Shown here: piece by piece, positions 32,699 to 42,491 of the stretch | Position numbering within the stretch: position 1 is the stretch's first letter | Layout: each line of letters starts with the position of its first letter | Origin: Aureimonas sp. AU22 | GTDB lineage: Bacteria > Pseudomonadota > Alphaproteobacteria > Rhizobiales > Rhizobiaceae | Direction of reading: 5' to 3' | NCBI RefSeq assembly: GCF_001463745.1 | Contig: NZ_BBWJ01000043.1 | Span: 62,001 to 126,000, forward strand | DNA: 64,000 nt | Translations under genes and position numbers: made by a program | Notes under the pieces: generated by a model | Seen by the model: only the letters and a program-made list of their open reading frames with translations | Told to the model about the DNA's origin: nothing | Database searches by the model: none

Positions 32699-33108
32699 GT
32701 GCCAGGGCTTCAGGCCCCGGCGGACCGACGATCTCCAGACTGACCAAGCGTGCCGAGTTTCTGGCCGCAAGACGGGGCCGTCGCTTGAACGGCCCTTTCT
32801 TTTTGATCGAGGCCCTGGATCGCGCCGACGGCGGCTCGGCCCGCTACGGCCTCACCGTCACGCGCAAGGTCGGAAACGCGGTGGAGCGCAATCGCATCCG
32901 CCGACGTCTTCGTGAGGCCATCCGTACCGTGTGCGGGGCTGACATGGCCGCCGGCTTCGACTATGTGATCGTCGCCCGCCGCGAGCTACTCACATTGCCG
33001 TTCGAGACGCTCACGGGCGAGCTTTCGAGACGCGTCGCCAAGGTGGCGACCGGTACGGCGCCGAAGGCGTCCAGGCAACCGCCCGCAATGCCTCCTTCGG
33101 GGATCTGA
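32695..33108 (+). CDS. rnpA: Ribonuclease P protein component
   Basis: The likely start is TTG at 32695, overlapping the rpmH stop (TTGA); it gives 137 residues beginning (M)[10 protein letters not shown]. The RnpA signature appears as [13 protein letters not shown], after [16 protein letters not shown] and [13 protein letters not shown]. The protein binds the RNase P RNA and helps mature tRNA 5' ends. A stop-start overlap with a TTG start suggests translation by ribosome re-initiation after L34, keeping RnpA low relative to rpmH. An upstream in-frame reading to 32476 is not credible because it runs through rpmH in another frame. A Pro-rich tail ([13 protein letters not shown]) ends the protein. 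Confidence 0.93.
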   Translation: MSARASGPGGPTISRLTKRAEFLAARRGRRLNGPFFLIEALDRADGGSARYGLTVTRKVGNAVERNRIRRRLREAIRTVCGADMAAGFDYVIVARRELLTLPFETLTGELSRRVAKVATGTAPKASRQPPAMPPSGI

Positions 33109-33114
33109 CCTTCC

Positions 33115-34920
33115 ATGGAAAACAGCCGCAATTTCCTGATCGCCATGGCGCTTTCGATCGCCGTTCTGGTCGGGTGGCAGTTCCTCGTCGTCAATCCGCG
33201 CATGGAGGCCGAGCGCCTCGCCGCGCAGAGCGCGCCGGCGACGCTGCAGACGCCGACGACGCCGGCCGGCACCGAACAGCAGGGGGAGGTCTCGCCCGCC
33301 GGTCGCGAGAGCGTGGTGCCGACGACGCAGACCCCGGCCGTGACCGGCCTGACGCGCGAGGCGGCGCTCGCCGCCAGCCCGCGCATCGCCATCGACACGC
33401 CCTCCCTGTCGGGCTCGATCAACCTGCAGGGCGCGCGCCTCGACGACCTCAGGCTGAAGCACTACCACGAGACGGTGGACGACGCGTCGCCCACGATCGT
33501 CCTCCTGTCGCCCGAGACGATCGGCTCCAACGCCTATTTCCTCGAGTTCGGCTATTCCGGCCAGGGCGCAGGCGCGCTGCCCGGCCCCGCGACGCTGTGG
33601 CAGGCCGAGGGCAACCAGACGCTCACCGCCCAGACCCCCGTGACGCTGACGGCGACGAACGACGCCGGCGTCACCTTCACGCGCCGCATCTCCGTCGACG
33701 ATCAGTCGATGTTCACGGTCGAGGACAGCGTGCGCAACGAGAGCGCCGCACCGGTCACCCTCTCGCCCTACGGCCGCTCCGTGCGCTTCTCCAAGCCCGA
33801 GCATGCCGCCGCCTTCGTGATCTTCGAAGGGCTGATCGGGCATCTCGGCGAGGACGGCCTCCAGGAGGTCAGCTACAAGAACATCGAGGACGACGCGCGC
33901 GTCTCGCCCGCCAAGACGTCGGTCGGCTGGCTCGGCATCACCGACAAGTACTGGGCGACGGCGCTCGTGCCCACCACCGGCATCGGCACGTTCCAGCCGA
34001 ACTTCCGCTATTCGGCCGACGGGCGCGCCTTCTACCAGTCGGACTATCTGGCCGACCCGATCACCATCCAGCCGGGCGCGAGCCTCGACACCACGACCCG
34101 CGCCTTCGCCGGCGCCAAGGTGGTGGACACGATCAACGGCTACGAGGAGACCCTCGGCGTCGCCCATTTCGGGCAGCTGATCGACTGGGGCTGGTTCTAT
34201 TTCATCACCGAGCCGATGTTCCACTACATCGACTGGCTCTATCGCTTCACCGGCAATTTCGGCATCGCGATCATTCTCGTCACGGTCTCGCTGAAGCTCC
34301 TCTTCTTCCCGCTGGCCTCGAAGTCGTACCGCTCGATGGCGCGCATGAAGAACGTGCAGCCCAAGATCGTCGAGCTGCGCGAGAAGTATGCCGACGACCG
34401 GGTGAAGCAGCAGCAGGAGATGATGCGGATCTACAAGGAGGAGAAGATCAACCCGGCGGCAGGCTGCTGGCCGGTGCTGGTCCAGATCCCCGTGTTCTTC
34501 GCGCTCTACAAGGTGCTCTACGTCACGATCGAGATGCGGCATGCGCCGTTCTTCGGCTGGATCCAGGATCTGGCGGCGCCCGATCCGACGAGCCTTTTCA
34601 ACCTGTTCGGGCTGGTCCCGGTCACCCTGCCGCACCTCCTGATGGTGGGCATCTGGCCGATCCTGATGGGCATCACGATGTTCATCCAGATGAAGCTGAA
34701 CCCGACCCCTCCGGACCCGGCTCAGCAGATGATCTTCACCTGGATGCCGATCATCTTCACCTTCATGATGGCCTCGTTCCCGGCGGGCCTGGTGATCTAC
34801 TGGACCTGCAACAACACGCTTTCGATCACCCAGCAGACCCTGATCATGAAGCGCCACGGCGCCAAGATCGAGCTCTGGGACAACCTCCGGGACACGTTCC
34901 GGCGCAAGAAGACGAGCTGA
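33115..34920 (+). CDS. yidC: Membrane protein insertase YidC
   Basis: A 601-residue Oxa1/YidC-type insertase. The N-terminal signal-anchor is [20 protein letters not shown], followed by a periplasmic beta-domain of about 320 residues (typical of Gram-negative YidC). The insertase core has [28 protein letters not shown], the cytoplasmic coiled hairpin ([15 protein letters not shown]), a conserved Arg in SYRSMARMK, and [24 protein letters not shown]. It inserts membrane proteins with or without SecYEG. It follows rnpA by six bases, so it belongs to the same operon, and is followed by a hairpin. Confidence 0.98.
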   Translation: MENSRNFLIAMALSIAVLVGWQFLVVNPRMEAERLAAQSAPATLQTPTTPAGTEQQGEVSPAGRESVVPTTQTPAVTGLTREAALAASPRIAIDTPSLSGSINLQGARLDDLRLKHYHETVDDASPTIVLLSPETIGSNAYFLEFGYSGQGAGALPGPATLWQAEGNQTLTAQTPVTLTATNDAGVTFTRRISVDDQSMFTVEDSVRNESAAPVTLSPYGRSVRFSKPEHAAAFVIFEGLIGHLGEDGLQEVSYKNIEDDARVSPAKTSVGWLGITDKYWATALVPTTGIGTFQPNFRYSADGRAFYQSDYLADPITIQPGASLDTTTRAFAGAKVVDTINGYEETLGVAHFGQLIDWGWFYFITEPMFHYIDWLYRFTGNFGIAIILVTVSLKLLFFPLASKSYRSMARMKNVQPKIVELREKYADDRVKQQQEMMRIYKEEKINPAAGCWPVLVQIPVFFALYKVLYVTIEMRHAPFFGWIQDLAAPDPTSLFNLFGLVPVTLPHLLMVGIWPILMGITMFIQMKLNPTPPDPAQQMIFTWMPIIFTFMMASFPAGLVIYWTCNNTLSITQQTLIMKRHGAKIELWDNLRDTFRRKKTS

Positions 34921-34940
34921 GGTCGGGCACACCGATGGAG

Positions 34941-34970
34941 GGCGGGCGGGGCCATCGAGCCCCGCCCGCC
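34941..34970 (+). terminator. GC-rich hairpin after yidC
   Basis: GGCGGGCGGGGC (34941-34952) pairs with GCCCCGCCCGCC (34959-34970) around CATCGA, 20 bases after the yidC stop. No long T run follows, so termination may be partial. Confidence 0.6.
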
Positions 34971-35027
34971 TCATTCCAGCTGGTTGCGGTGGTGGACGCA
35001 CGGACGGCGAGGCCGTAAGAAGCGGCC

Positions 35028-35669
35028 ATGTCCCTTGGTCCCGACCCGAGAGCGGTGCACCCGGTGCCCGCCCACCAGCGCATCGTCTTCCTGCGCAACG
35101 TCGTCTCGGCACCGAACGTCGAGATCGGCGAGTACACCTATTACGACGACCCGGAGGCGGCGCTCCTCTTCGGCTCGCGCAACATCCTCCACCACTACGA
35201 TTTCCTCGGCGACCGGCTGGTGATCGGACGGTTCTGCGCCATCGCGACCGGCGCACGCTTCGTCATGAACGGCGCGAACCACGCGATGACGGGCTTCTCG
35301 ACCTTTCCCTTCAACATCTTCGGCGAAGGATGGGACGAGGGGTTCGATTTCGCGTCCATCACGGCGGGGCTCAAGGGCGATACCACGGTGGGCAACGACG
35401 TCTGGATCGGCGCCGATGCGCTGATCCTGCCGGGCGTCACGATCGGGGACGGAGCCATCGTGGCGGCCTCCAGCGTCGTCTCTCGCGACGTCGCGCCCTA
35501 TTCGGTCGTCGCCGGGAACCCCGCCGCGACCCGTCGCCTGCGCTTCGAGCCCGCCGTGATCGAGCGCCTGCTCGCCGTTCGCTGGTGGGACTGGCCGGCG
35601 GAGACGATCGGGCGAAACCTTGCCGCCATTCGCGGCGCCGACATCGACGCGCTGGAGAAGGCGGTATGA
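35028..35669 (+). CDS. CatB/Vat-like hexapeptide-repeat acetyltransferase
   Basis: A 213-residue left-handed beta-helix protein of the xenobiotic acyltransferase group. [28 protein letters not shown] (with the catalytic His), [36 protein letters not shown] (hexapeptide repeats) and [10 protein letters not shown] are all diagnostic. Family members O-acetylate chloramphenicol or streptogramin A, but many chromosomal homologues have unknown substrates, so antibiotic resistance should not be assumed. It sits between yidC and engB, coupled to engB by a four-base overlap. That is an insertion relative to the more usual yidC-engB adjacency. Confidence 0.93.
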   Translation: MSLGPDPRAVHPVPAHQRIVFLRNVVSAPNVEIGEYTYYDDPEAALLFGSRNILHHYDFLGDRLVIGRFCAIATGARFVMNGANHAMTGFSTFPFNIFGEGWDEGFDFASITAGLKGDTTVGNDVWIGADALILPGVTIGDGAIVAASSVVSRDVAPYSVVAGNPAATRRLRFEPAVIERLLAVRWWDWPAETIGRNLAAIRGADIDALEKAV

Positions 35670-36352
35670 ACGAGACCCAGGGAACTGAAGGCGCCGAGGC
35701 AGGCGCAGGAGAAGAGCGTCGCCTGTTCTTCGCGCGGCCCTGGGTGTTCATACGCGGCGTGCCGTCGATGAAGTTCCTGCCGCCCGAAGGCCCGCCGGAG
35801 ATCGCGTTCGCCGGCCGCTCCAATGTCGGCAAGTCGTCCCTGATCAACGGCATCGTCGGGCAGAAGGGCCTTGCGCGCACCTCCAACACGCCGGGCCGCA
35901 CGCAGGAGCTCAACTATTTCGTGCCGGACGGCTATTCCGGCGAACGGGGCGAGCTTCCGCCGATCGCGATGGTCGACATGCCGGGCTACGGCTACGCGCA
36001 GGCGCCGAAGGAACAGGTGGATGCCTGGACGCGGCTCGTCTTCGACTACCTGCGCGGGCGCGCCACCCTGAAACGGGTCTTCCTGCTGATCGACGCGCGC
36101 CATGGCATCAAGAAGAACGACGCCGACGTGATGAGCCTCCTCGACAAGGCGGCGGTCTCCTACCAGATCGTCCTGACCAAGGCCGACAAGATTTCGGCGC
36201 TCGCGCTTCCCAAGCTCGAGGCGGCGACCCGCGAGGCGATCAGAAAGCGTCCCGCCGCCTATCCCGCGATCATCGCGACCTCGTCCGAGAAGGGCTTCGG
36301 CATCGAGGAGGTTCAGGCGGCGATCGCGAGTTTCGCAGAGGTCGCGCCGTAG
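35666..36352 (+). CDS. engB: Ribosome biogenesis GTPase EngB (YihA/YsxC)
   Basis: A 228-residue GTPase with all signature boxes: G1 GRSNVGKSS (near residue 52), G2 [10 protein letters not shown]3 DMPGYGYA, G4 LTKADK and G5 TSSEKG. EngB is an essential factor in late assembly of the 50S subunit. Its ATG overlaps the acetyltransferase stop (ATGA). A charged N-terminal extension ([16 protein letters not shown]) precedes the G domain. The gene usually next to it in rhizobia (argB) is not here; a minus-strand TetR gene follows. Confidence 0.97.
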   Translation: MNETQGTEGAEAGAGEERRLFFARPWVFIRGVPSMKFLPPEGPPEIAFAGRSNVGKSSLINGIVGQKGLARTSNTPGRTQELNYFVPDGYSGERGELPPIAMVDMPGYGYAQAPKEQVDAWTRLVFDYLRGRATLKRVFLLIDARHGIKKNDADVMSLLDKAAVSYQIVLTKADKISALALPKLEAATREAIRKRPAAYPAIIATSSEKGFGIEEVQAAIASFAEVAP

Positions 36353-36489
36353 AGTCTTTCCCGACGAAAGCCGGGTCGGCTTTCGCGTCCGCGCCATGTG
36401 CCGTGCGGGCTATCGACGCCGGGTCCTGGCCCGCGCAGAACGGCGCATGGCGGTCCCGGCAGGGCGGATCGCCTCGAGGGACATCCTTG

Positions 36490-37203
36490 TCATCGCGCTT
36501 TCGCGCCATATCCCGCCATGAACAGGGCCACGCCGGAATCCACGATCCGCGCCATGTCGGCATCGTCCGGCGGGGGCGCCTCGTCGTCGAAGAAGCGGCG
36601 GCGGAGCACGCCGGCCGTGGCGAGCTCGACGAATTGCGCCGCCGCCAGCGGCACGTCGTCGATGGCGAGCGTTCCGGCCGCGCAGGCCTTTTCGAGATAG
36701 GCCGAGAGGAGGGCGAGGCCCCGCTGCGGCCCATGCCTGTAGAACTCGCGGCCAAGCTCGGGCATGCGCACGGCAACCGCGATCACCGTGCGCTTGGCAT
36801 GCATGGCCTCCGGCGACATGACGAGCCGCGCGAGCCTTCGGCCGTAGCGCCGCAACGTGTCGGCCGGCTCCCCCGGATCGGTCAGAAGCGCCTCGACCTC
36901 GGCGAGATAGGCCTCGCGCTCGCACTCGATCAGCGCGCGGAAGAGGTCCTCCTTGGACCGGAAGTAGACGTAGAGCGTCGATTTCGAGACGCCGGCCTCG
37001 CGGACGACATCGTTCATCGATGCCGCGTCGAAGCCGAGCCCGACGAAGGCCCGACGCGCGCCATCGAGGATCTGGCGTCGCTTGACAGGGTCCTCGCCGG
37101 CCCCCGTGCGACGGTCGAAGGACAGCGCGGACGAGGGATCCGGCGACGGGGCGGCGGTCACGGATTGGGAAGCGCTTTTTGCTAAGGATGCCAAAATAAT
37201 CAC
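36490..37203 (-). CDS. TetR-family repressor, probable regulator of the EmrAB-type pump
   Basis: A TetR/AcrR protein of up to 237 residues. The helix-turn-helix is RRQILDGARRAFVGLGFDAASMNDVVREAGVSKSTLYVYFRSKEDLF, starting near residue 42. The ligand-binding half (AKRTVIAVAVRMPELGREFY, PLAAAQFVELATAGVLRRRFF) resembles the AefR-type C-terminal domain. The annotated start is GTG at 37203; a later GTG at 37161 is possible because neither has a clear ribosome site. It is divergent from the HlyD/EmrB genes, with a perfect 23-base palindrome at 37258-37280 in the gap. Simple repression of both directions is the likely mode. Confidence 0.9.
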   Translation of the reverse strand: MIILASLAKSASQSVTAAPSPDPSSALSFDRRTGAGEDPVKRRQILDGARRAFVGLGFDAASMNDVVREAGVSKSTLYVYFRSKEDLFRALIECEREAYLAEVEALLTDPGEPADTLRRYGRRLARLVMSPEAMHAKRTVIAVAVRMPELGREFYRHGPQRGLALLSAYLEKACAAGTLAIDDVPLAAAQFVELATAGVLRRRFFDDEAPPPDDADMARIVDSGVALFMAGYGAKAR

Positions 37204-37257
37204 ATCGGGGATCGGGTGTCGCCCTTGCCCTGCCTTGTCATCACGTCTATGTCAACG

Positions 37258-37280
37258 TCGAACCGAACGGTTCGGTTCGA
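37258..37280. promoter_or_regulatory. 23-base perfect palindrome, probable TetR operator
   Basis: The half-site TCGAACCGAAC (37258-37268) is exactly mirrored by GTTCGGTTCGA (37270-37280) around one central G. It lies 17 bases before the efflux gene start and 54 bases from the divergent TetR gene. TetR repressors of drug pumps typically bind such A-C-C-G/C-G-G-T palindromes. Confidence 0.82.
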
Positions 37281-37296
37281 TTTGGGTACTGCCACT

Positions 37297-38514
37297 ATGT
37301 CGAAGTCCGCATCGCAAAAGTCAAACCCTTCTGTGCAGTCCGAGCGCGCTCCCGAGGCGCCCAAGCTCGAGGTCGTCGCCCGCAAGACCGGCGAGGCGGC
37401 GCCGCCTGCCGCCAAGCCGGCGGAAGCGGCTCCCGCGAAGAAGAAGGGCGGCATCGGCAAGAGGCTTCTCCTGCCGCTGATCGTCGTCGCGGCGCTGGGC
37501 GGCGGCGCCTGGTACGGTCATCAGTGGTGGGTCGACGGCCGCTTCCTGGTCTCGACCGACGACGCCTATGTCGGCGCGGACATGGCCGTGATGACGCCGA
37601 AGGTCACCGGCTACGTGCGCTCCGTCCCGGTGGTCGAGAACCAGCCGGTCAAGGCGGGCGATGCGATCGTCGAGATCGACCCGGGCGACTACGAACTGGC
37701 CCTGCGCTCGGCCGAGGCGAAGATCGATTCGCAAAAGGCGGCGATCGGCTCGATCGAGGCTCAGCGCGAGGCGGCGGTCGGTCAGGTCGGCGAGGCGCAA
37801 GCCAACGTCACGGTCGCCGAAGCGACGGTGGGGCAGGCGGCGCTTGATCTCAAGCGCGCCGAGCAACTGGCCCGCACGGGCGCCGGCGCCCAAGCGCCGC
37901 TCGACCAGGCACGCTCCGCCAAGGCCGAAGCGGACGCCAAGCTTGCCGGTGCCAAGGCGGCGGTGACGTCGGCAGAGGCGAATGTCGGTGTCCTCGACGC
38001 GCAGATCCGCCAGGGCAAGACGACGCTGGAAGGCCTGGCCGTCGCCCGTGATCAGGCGGCCCGCGATCTGTCCTTCACGACGCTGCGCGCGCCCTATGCC
38101 GGCGTCGTCGGCAACCTGTCGGTGCAGGAGGGCGATCTCGTGTCTCCCAGCCGCCGGCTGGCTTCCGTGGTGCCGCTGGACAAGGTCTTCGTCGACGCGA
38201 ACTTCAAGGAAACCCAGCTGCACGAGATCCAGGTCGGCGAGAGCGTGCGCATCGAGGTGGACGCGCTGCCCGGCGTCGAGGTGAAGGGGACGGTGGTCTC
38301 GCTGGCTCCCGCGTCCGGCTCGGTCTTCTCGCTGCTGCCGGCCGACAACGCGACCGGCAACTTCACCAAGATCGTCCAGCGCGTGCCCGTTCGCATTGCG
38401 GTGGATCCCGCCGAGGCCGCCAAGGGCAACCTGCGTCCCGGCCTGTCGGTGACGGCTAAGGTCGACACGCGCACCGCTCCGGCGGGCTCGCACGCCCTGG
38501 CGCAAGCGAACTAA
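37297..38514 (+). CDS. HlyD/EmrA-family membrane fusion protein
   Basis: The start at MSKSASQKSN (405 residues) is chosen because the upstream extension would overlap the operator. A cytoplasmic Ala/Pro/Lys-rich N-terminus is followed by one helix (LLLPLIVVAALGGGAWYGHQ). Then comes the biotinyl-lipoyl-like half (VSTDDAYVGADMAVMTPKVTGYV), a long alanine-rich coiled-coil of about 130 residues, and beta-barrel elements (DLSFTTLRAPYAGVVGNLSVQEGDLV). It bridges the inner-membrane pump to an outer-membrane channel. The MFS partner follows 53 bases later, and the outer-membrane component must be elsewhere. Confidence 0.94.
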   Translation: MSKSASQKSNPSVQSERAPEAPKLEVVARKTGEAAPPAAKPAEAAPAKKKGGIGKRLLLPLIVVAALGGGAWYGHQWWVDGRFLVSTDDAYVGADMAVMTPKVTGYVRSVPVVENQPVKAGDAIVEIDPGDYELALRSAEAKIDSQKAAIGSIEAQREAAVGQVGEAQANVTVAEATVGQAALDLKRAEQLARTGAGAQAPLDQARSAKAEADAKLAGAKAAVTSAEANVGVLDAQIRQGKTTLEGLAVARDQAARDLSFTTLRAPYAGVVGNLSVQEGDLVSPSRRLASVVPLDKVFVDANFKETQLHEIQVGESVRIEVDALPGVEVKGTVVSLAPASGSVFSLLPADNATGNFTKIVQRVPVRIAVDPAEAAKGNLRPGLSVTAKVDTRTAPAGSHALAQAN

Positions 38515-38567
38515 CCAACCCCCTTCGTCACGGCCGGCCCCTTCGGGGTCGGCGAGGCAGAACGCCC

Positions 38568-40145
38568 ATGTCGTCGATCACAGCCCAGCCGCCCCTGACC
38601 CAAGCGGATGCGGACAAGGTTCCCCTCCGCCGCGTCCTGGCCTTCATGGCCATGGTCTTCGGCATGTTCATGTCGATCCTCGACATCCAGATCGTCTCGG
38701 CGTCGCTGGCCGAGATCCAGGCCGGCTTGTCCGCCTCGTCCGACGAGGTGGCATGGGTCCAGACGGCCTATCTGATCGCCGAGGTGATTATGATCCCGCT
38801 CTCCGGGTTCCTCGCCCGGATGCTGTCGACGCGTGTCCTGTTCGCCCTGGCGGCCGCGGGCTTCACGGCGTCGTCGGCCTTGTGCGCCACCGCCACCAAC
38901 ATCGATCAGATGATCCTCTACCGCGCGCTGCAGGGCTTCATCGGCGGCGCCATGATTCCGAGCGTCTTCGCGGCCGCCTTCACGATCTTCCCGCCCTCCA
39001 AGCGCGCCGTCGTCTCACCGATGATCGGCCTCGTGGCGACGCTGGCACCCACGATCGGCCCGACGGTCGGCGGCTATCTCAGCCATGCCATGAGCTGGCA
39101 CTGGCTGTTTCTCATCAACGTGCCCTTCGGCATCGTCGTGACCCTGGCCGTCTGGAACCTCGTCGACTTCGACAAGCCGGACCTGTCCCTGTTCTCGCGG
39201 TTCGACTGGTACGGCCTCATCGGCATGGGTGCCTTTCTCGGCGCGCTCGAATACGTGCTGGAGGAAGGGCCGCTCGACGACTGGTTCGAGGACGACGTCA
39301 TCGTCGCGATGACGGTGGTGCTTGTCCTCGGCGGGCTCCTGTTCTTCTGGCGGGCCTTTACCGCCAAGGAGCCGATCGTGGATCTGACGGCGTTCCGAAA
39401 CCGCAACTTCGCCTTCGGCTCGCTCTTCTCCTTCATCATGGGCGTCGGCCTCTACGGCCTCACCTACCTCTACCCCGTCTACCTCGGGCGCATCCGCGGC
39501 TACGATTCGCTGATGATCGGCGAGACCATGTTCGTCTCGGGCATGGCCATGTTCTTCACCGCGCCGATCGCCGGCAAGCTCTCCACCAAGCTCGATCCGC
39601 GCGCCATGATGGTGATGGGCTTCACGTCCTTCGGCCTCGGCACCTGGCTGATGACCGGGCTCACCCACGACTGGGACTTCTACGAGCTGCTGATCCCGCA
39701 GATCCTGCGCGGGTTCGGCCTGATGATGGCGATGGTGCCGATCAACAACATCGCGCTCGGCACGCTGCCGCCGCAGGTCATCAAGGGCGCATCGGGCCTC
39801 TACAACCTGACGCGCAACCTAGGGGGTGCGGTGGGCCTTGCCCTGATCAACACGATGATCAACGACCGCACGGCGCTTCACTACGACCGGCTGGCCGAGC
39901 GGGTGCGCTGGGGCAGCCAGGTGGCCGAGGACCGGATGGCGGAGATCGCCGGCAATCTCTCGGCGGCCGGCATCGACGGAAGCCAGGCCGCGATCAGCCA
40001 GATGGTGGGTCTCGTGCGTCGCGAGGCTTCGGTGATGGCGTTCTCGGACGTCTTCCTGTTCCTCACCGGCCTCTTCGTCGCGCTTTGCGTCCTGTGCGTC
40101 TTCGTGCAGCGTCCGCAGACGGGCGTGAAGGTCGACGCGCACTGA
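38568..40145 (+). CDS. DHA2-family MFS drug exporter (EmrB-like)
   Basis: A 525-residue protein with about 14 transmembrane helices. DHA2 motifs are present: MFMSILDIQIVSASLAEIQAGL (motif D1-like), AWVQTAYLIAEVIMIPLSGFLARM and ATLAPTIGPTVGGYL (motif C). EmrB-type pumps export hydrophobic compounds using proton exchange. It pairs with the fusion protein at 37297, and control by the divergent TetR repressor is likely. A small GC hairpin (around 38534-38552) separates the two genes. Confidence 0.96.
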   Translation: MSSITAQPPLTQADADKVPLRRVLAFMAMVFGMFMSILDIQIVSASLAEIQAGLSASSDEVAWVQTAYLIAEVIMIPLSGFLARMLSTRVLFALAAAGFTASSALCATATNIDQMILYRALQGFIGGAMIPSVFAAAFTIFPPSKRAVVSPMIGLVATLAPTIGPTVGGYLSHAMSWHWLFLINVPFGIVVTLAVWNLVDFDKPDLSLFSRFDWYGLIGMGAFLGALEYVLEEGPLDDWFEDDVIVAMTVVLVLGGLLFFWRAFTAKEPIVDLTAFRNRNFAFGSLFSFIMGVGLYGLTYLYPVYLGRIRGYDSLMIGETMFVSGMAMFFTAPIAGKLSTKLDPRAMMVMGFTSFGLGTWLMTGLTHDWDFYELLIPQILRGFGLMMAMVPINNIALGTLPPQVIKGASGLYNLTRNLGGAVGLALINTMINDRTALHYDRLAERVRWGSQVAEDRMAEIAGNLSAAGIDGSQAAISQMVGLVRREASVMAFSDVFLFLTGLFVALCVLCVFVQRPQTGVKVDAH

Positions 40146-40163
40146 CGTCGAGGGCGGTGCGGC

Positions 40164-40601
40164 TCAGCGCTTGCTGAAGTCGTCGAGCCGGGCCTTGATG
40201 CGCCGGAAGAGGTCGCGATAGGCGTCGAGGATCTGGCCCCGGCTGCCGGTGACGGCGGACGGGTCGGGCATCGGCCAGAACTCCACCGCCGTCGCCTCGG
40301 TCTGCGTCGCGCTCATGGCGGCGTGGTGGGCTTCGGGCGACAAGGTCACGATCAGGTCGAAGAACCCGTCGGCGAGGTCCTCGTACTTCTGGGGCTTGCG
40401 GTCGCCGAGCGACAGGCCTTCCTCGGCGAGGATCACGTCCACGAAGGGATCGCGCGTCCCGTCTTTGACACCGGCGGAGGCGACATAGGTCCCGGGCAGG
40501 ACGTCGCGCGCGATGGCTTCGGCCATCGGCGAGCGGATCGCGTTCATCCCGCAGACGAACAGGATCGAGCCGGGACGTTTCGTGGCGCCGGCCTCGCTCA
40601 A
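40164..40601 (-). CDS. Low-molecular-weight protein tyrosine phosphatase-like protein
   Basis: A 145-residue protein with the P-loop VCGMNAIRSPMAEA (C-x5-R-S, Cys near residue 17) and the general acid Asp in MPDPSAV. This fold is shared by low-molecular-weight tyrosine phosphatases and thioredoxin-type arsenate reductases; without biochemical data the two cannot be separated. It is the last gene of the minus-strand block DUF2948-hisD-UPF0262-phosphatase, an order conserved in Rhizobiales. A 59-base gap separates it from UPF0262. Confidence 0.92.
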   Translation of the reverse strand: MSEAGATKRPGSILFVCGMNAIRSPMAEAIARDVLPGTYVASAGVKDGTRDPFVDVILAEEGLSLGDRKPQKYEDLADGFFDLIVTLSPEAHHAAMSATQTEATAVEFWPMPDPSAVTGSRGQILDAYRDLFRRIKARLDDFSKR

Positions 40602-40660
40602 GGGCGGCCTCTGGAGCTGGAGCGGCTGTTTTGTCCGTGGTTCATGACAGCCCCCTGTCC

Positions 40661-41131
40661 TTAGTTGCGCCGATGCAGGACGCAGATCAGCGTGAACAAG
40701 CGCCGCGCCGTGTCCTTGTCGAGCGTGATCTTGCCGGATAACCGCTCGCGCAGGAGGTCCGAGCCGTCATTGTGGATGCCGCGCCGGCCCATGTCGATGG
40801 CCTCGATCTGCGAGGGCGTCGAGGACCGGATCGCTTCGTAGTAGCTGTCGCAGATCAGAAAATAGTCCCGGATCACGCGCTTGAACGGGGTGAGCGACAG
40901 GTGATGGGCCGTCAGCGGACGACCGTCCTCGTCGGCGATGTCGAAGACGAGGCGCCGGTCGGCCAGCGCCAGCTTCAGCCGGTAGCGCTCGGCCTCGAGA
41001 CCCTCGGGCTGGAAGAGGTTTTCCTCGATCAGGTCGAAGATCGCGACCGCCCGCTCGTGCTCGATGTCGGGCGAGGCGCGCCCGACCGTCTCGTCGAGCT
41101 CCACCGCGATCAGCTTTCCCGCTCCCGCCAT
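40661..41131 (-). CDS. UPF0262 family protein
   Basis: This 156-residue cytoplasmic protein matches the UPF0262 family, common in alphaproteobacteria and of unknown function. Characteristic stretches are [44 protein letters not shown] and [12 protein letters not shown]. It starts 15 bases after hisD on the same strand, a constant neighbour in this order. No catalytic motif can be recognised. Confidence 0.92.
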   Translation of the reverse strand: MAGAGKLIAVELDETVGRASPDIEHERAVAIFDLIEENLFQPEGLEAERYRLKLALADRRLVFDIADEDGRPLTAHHLSLTPFKRVIRDYFLICDSYYEAIRSSTPSQIEAIDMGRRGIHNDGSDLLRERLSGKITLDKDTARRLFTLICVLHRRN

Positions 41132-41146
41132 CGCCGCGCCGCGTCC

Positions 41147-42442
41147 CTAGAGGTTCAACCGCACGGCGACCGAGCGGCCGTGCGCGTCGAGCCCTTCGAC
41201 CCGGGCCAGCTCGATCGCGGCAGGGCCGAGCGCGCGCAGCGCCTCGGCTGATAGCTGGAGGATCGAGGTGCGCTTGACGAAGTCGAGAACCGACAGACCC
41301 GACGAGAAGCGCGCCGAGCGCGCCGTCGGCAGGACGTGGTTCGAGCCGCCGACATAGTCGCCGATGACTTCGGGCGTATGGCGCCCGAGGAACACGGCGC
41401 CGGCGTTGCGGATGCGGGCGAACAGGGCATCCGGGTCGGCGGTCGCGATCTCCAGGTGTTCGGCGGCCAGGCGGTCGGCGAGCGGCGGTGCGTCGCGCAG
41501 GAGATCGGAGACCACGATCGTCGCTCCGAACTCCTCCCAGCTCGCGCGCGCCGTCTCCGCCCGCGACAGGCGGGCGAGCTGGCGCTCGACGGCCGCCTCG
41601 ACCGCGTCCGCGAACGCGGCCGCATCGGTGAGGAGGATCGACTGCGCCGACCGGTCGTGCTCGGCCTGGGCCAGAAGGTCGGCGGCGATCCAGTCGGGAT
41701 CGTTGTCGGCGTCGGCGATGACCAGCACTTCGGACGGGCCGGCGATCATGTCGATGCCGACCGTGCCGAAGACCTGTCGCTTGGCACTCGCCACATAGGC
41801 GTTGCCGGGGCCGACGATCTTCGAGACGGGCGCGATCGTCGCCGTGCCGTAGGCGAGCGCCGCCACCGCCTGCGCGCCGCCGACGCGGTAGATCTCGTCG
41901 ACGCCCGCGATGCGCGCGGCCGCCAGCACCAGGGGGTTGAGCACGCCGCGCATGGCGGGCACGACCATGGCGATGCGCGAGACGCCGGCGACCTTGGCCG
42001 GCACCGCGTTCATCAGGACGGAAGAGGGGTAGCTCGCCGCTCCGCCGGGCACATAGAGGCCGACCGACTCCACCGCCGTCCAGCGGCTGCCGAGAACCGC
42101 GCCGATCTCGTCCTCGTAACGGTCGTCCTTCGGACGCTGGCGCTCGTGATGGCTGGTGATGCGCCGATGGGCGAGGGTGAGCGCCTCCAGCGTCTCCGGC
42201 GGCGTCGCCTGGTAGGCCGCCTCGATCTCCGCCTCGCCGACCCGCAGCGTCTCGGGCCGCAGCGACAGCTGGTCGAATGTCTCGGTATAGCTGATCAGGG
42301 CCGCGTCGCCGCCCCGGCGCACGGCGGCGATGATGTCGCGCACCGTCGCCTCGACGTCGGCCGAAACTTCGCGCTTGGCGGAGAGGAGGTCGCGAAACCG
42401 GCGCTCGAAATCCGGCTCGTCGGCGTTCAGCCTCTGGGGCAA
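41147..42442 (-). CDS. hisD: Histidinol dehydrogenase
   Basis: A 431-residue enzyme for the last two steps of histidine synthesis: L-histidinol to histidine with two NAD. Diagnostic motifs are [65 protein letters not shown] (NAD and zinc region), [15 protein letters not shown] and [12 protein letters not shown]. Length and motifs are complete. It lies between DUF2948 (49 bases upstream) and UPF0262, as is usual in this order and away from the other his genes. Confidence 0.98.
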   Translation of the reverse strand: MPQRLNADEPDFERRFRDLLSAKREVSADVEATVRDIIAAVRRGGDAALISYTETFDQLSLRPETLRVGEAEIEAAYQATPPETLEALTLAHRRITSHHERQRPKDDRYEDEIGAVLGSRWTAVESVGLYVPGGAASYPSSVLMNAVPAKVAGVSRIAMVVPAMRGVLNPLVLAAARIAGVDEIYRVGGAQAVAALAYGTATIAPVSKIVGPGNAYVASAKRQVFGTVGIDMIAGPSEVLVIADADNDPDWIAADLLAQAEHDRSAQSILLTDAAAFADAVEAAVERQLARLSRAETARASWEEFGATIVVSDLLRDAPPLADRLAAEHLEIATADPDALFARIRNAGAVFLGRHTPEVIGDYVGGSNHVLPTARSARFSSGLSVLDFVKRTSILQLSAEALRALGPAAIELARVEGLDAHGRSVAVRLNL

Positions 42443-42491
42443 GGCGCGGATCTCCCTCGGAGCCGTCCCGCTCGGAGCGCCGGGTGCGCCG

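Noticed and set aside
32986-35256. A 756-codon minus-strand open frame
   Set aside because: It is antisense to yidC and part of the acetyltransferase gene; both are certain.
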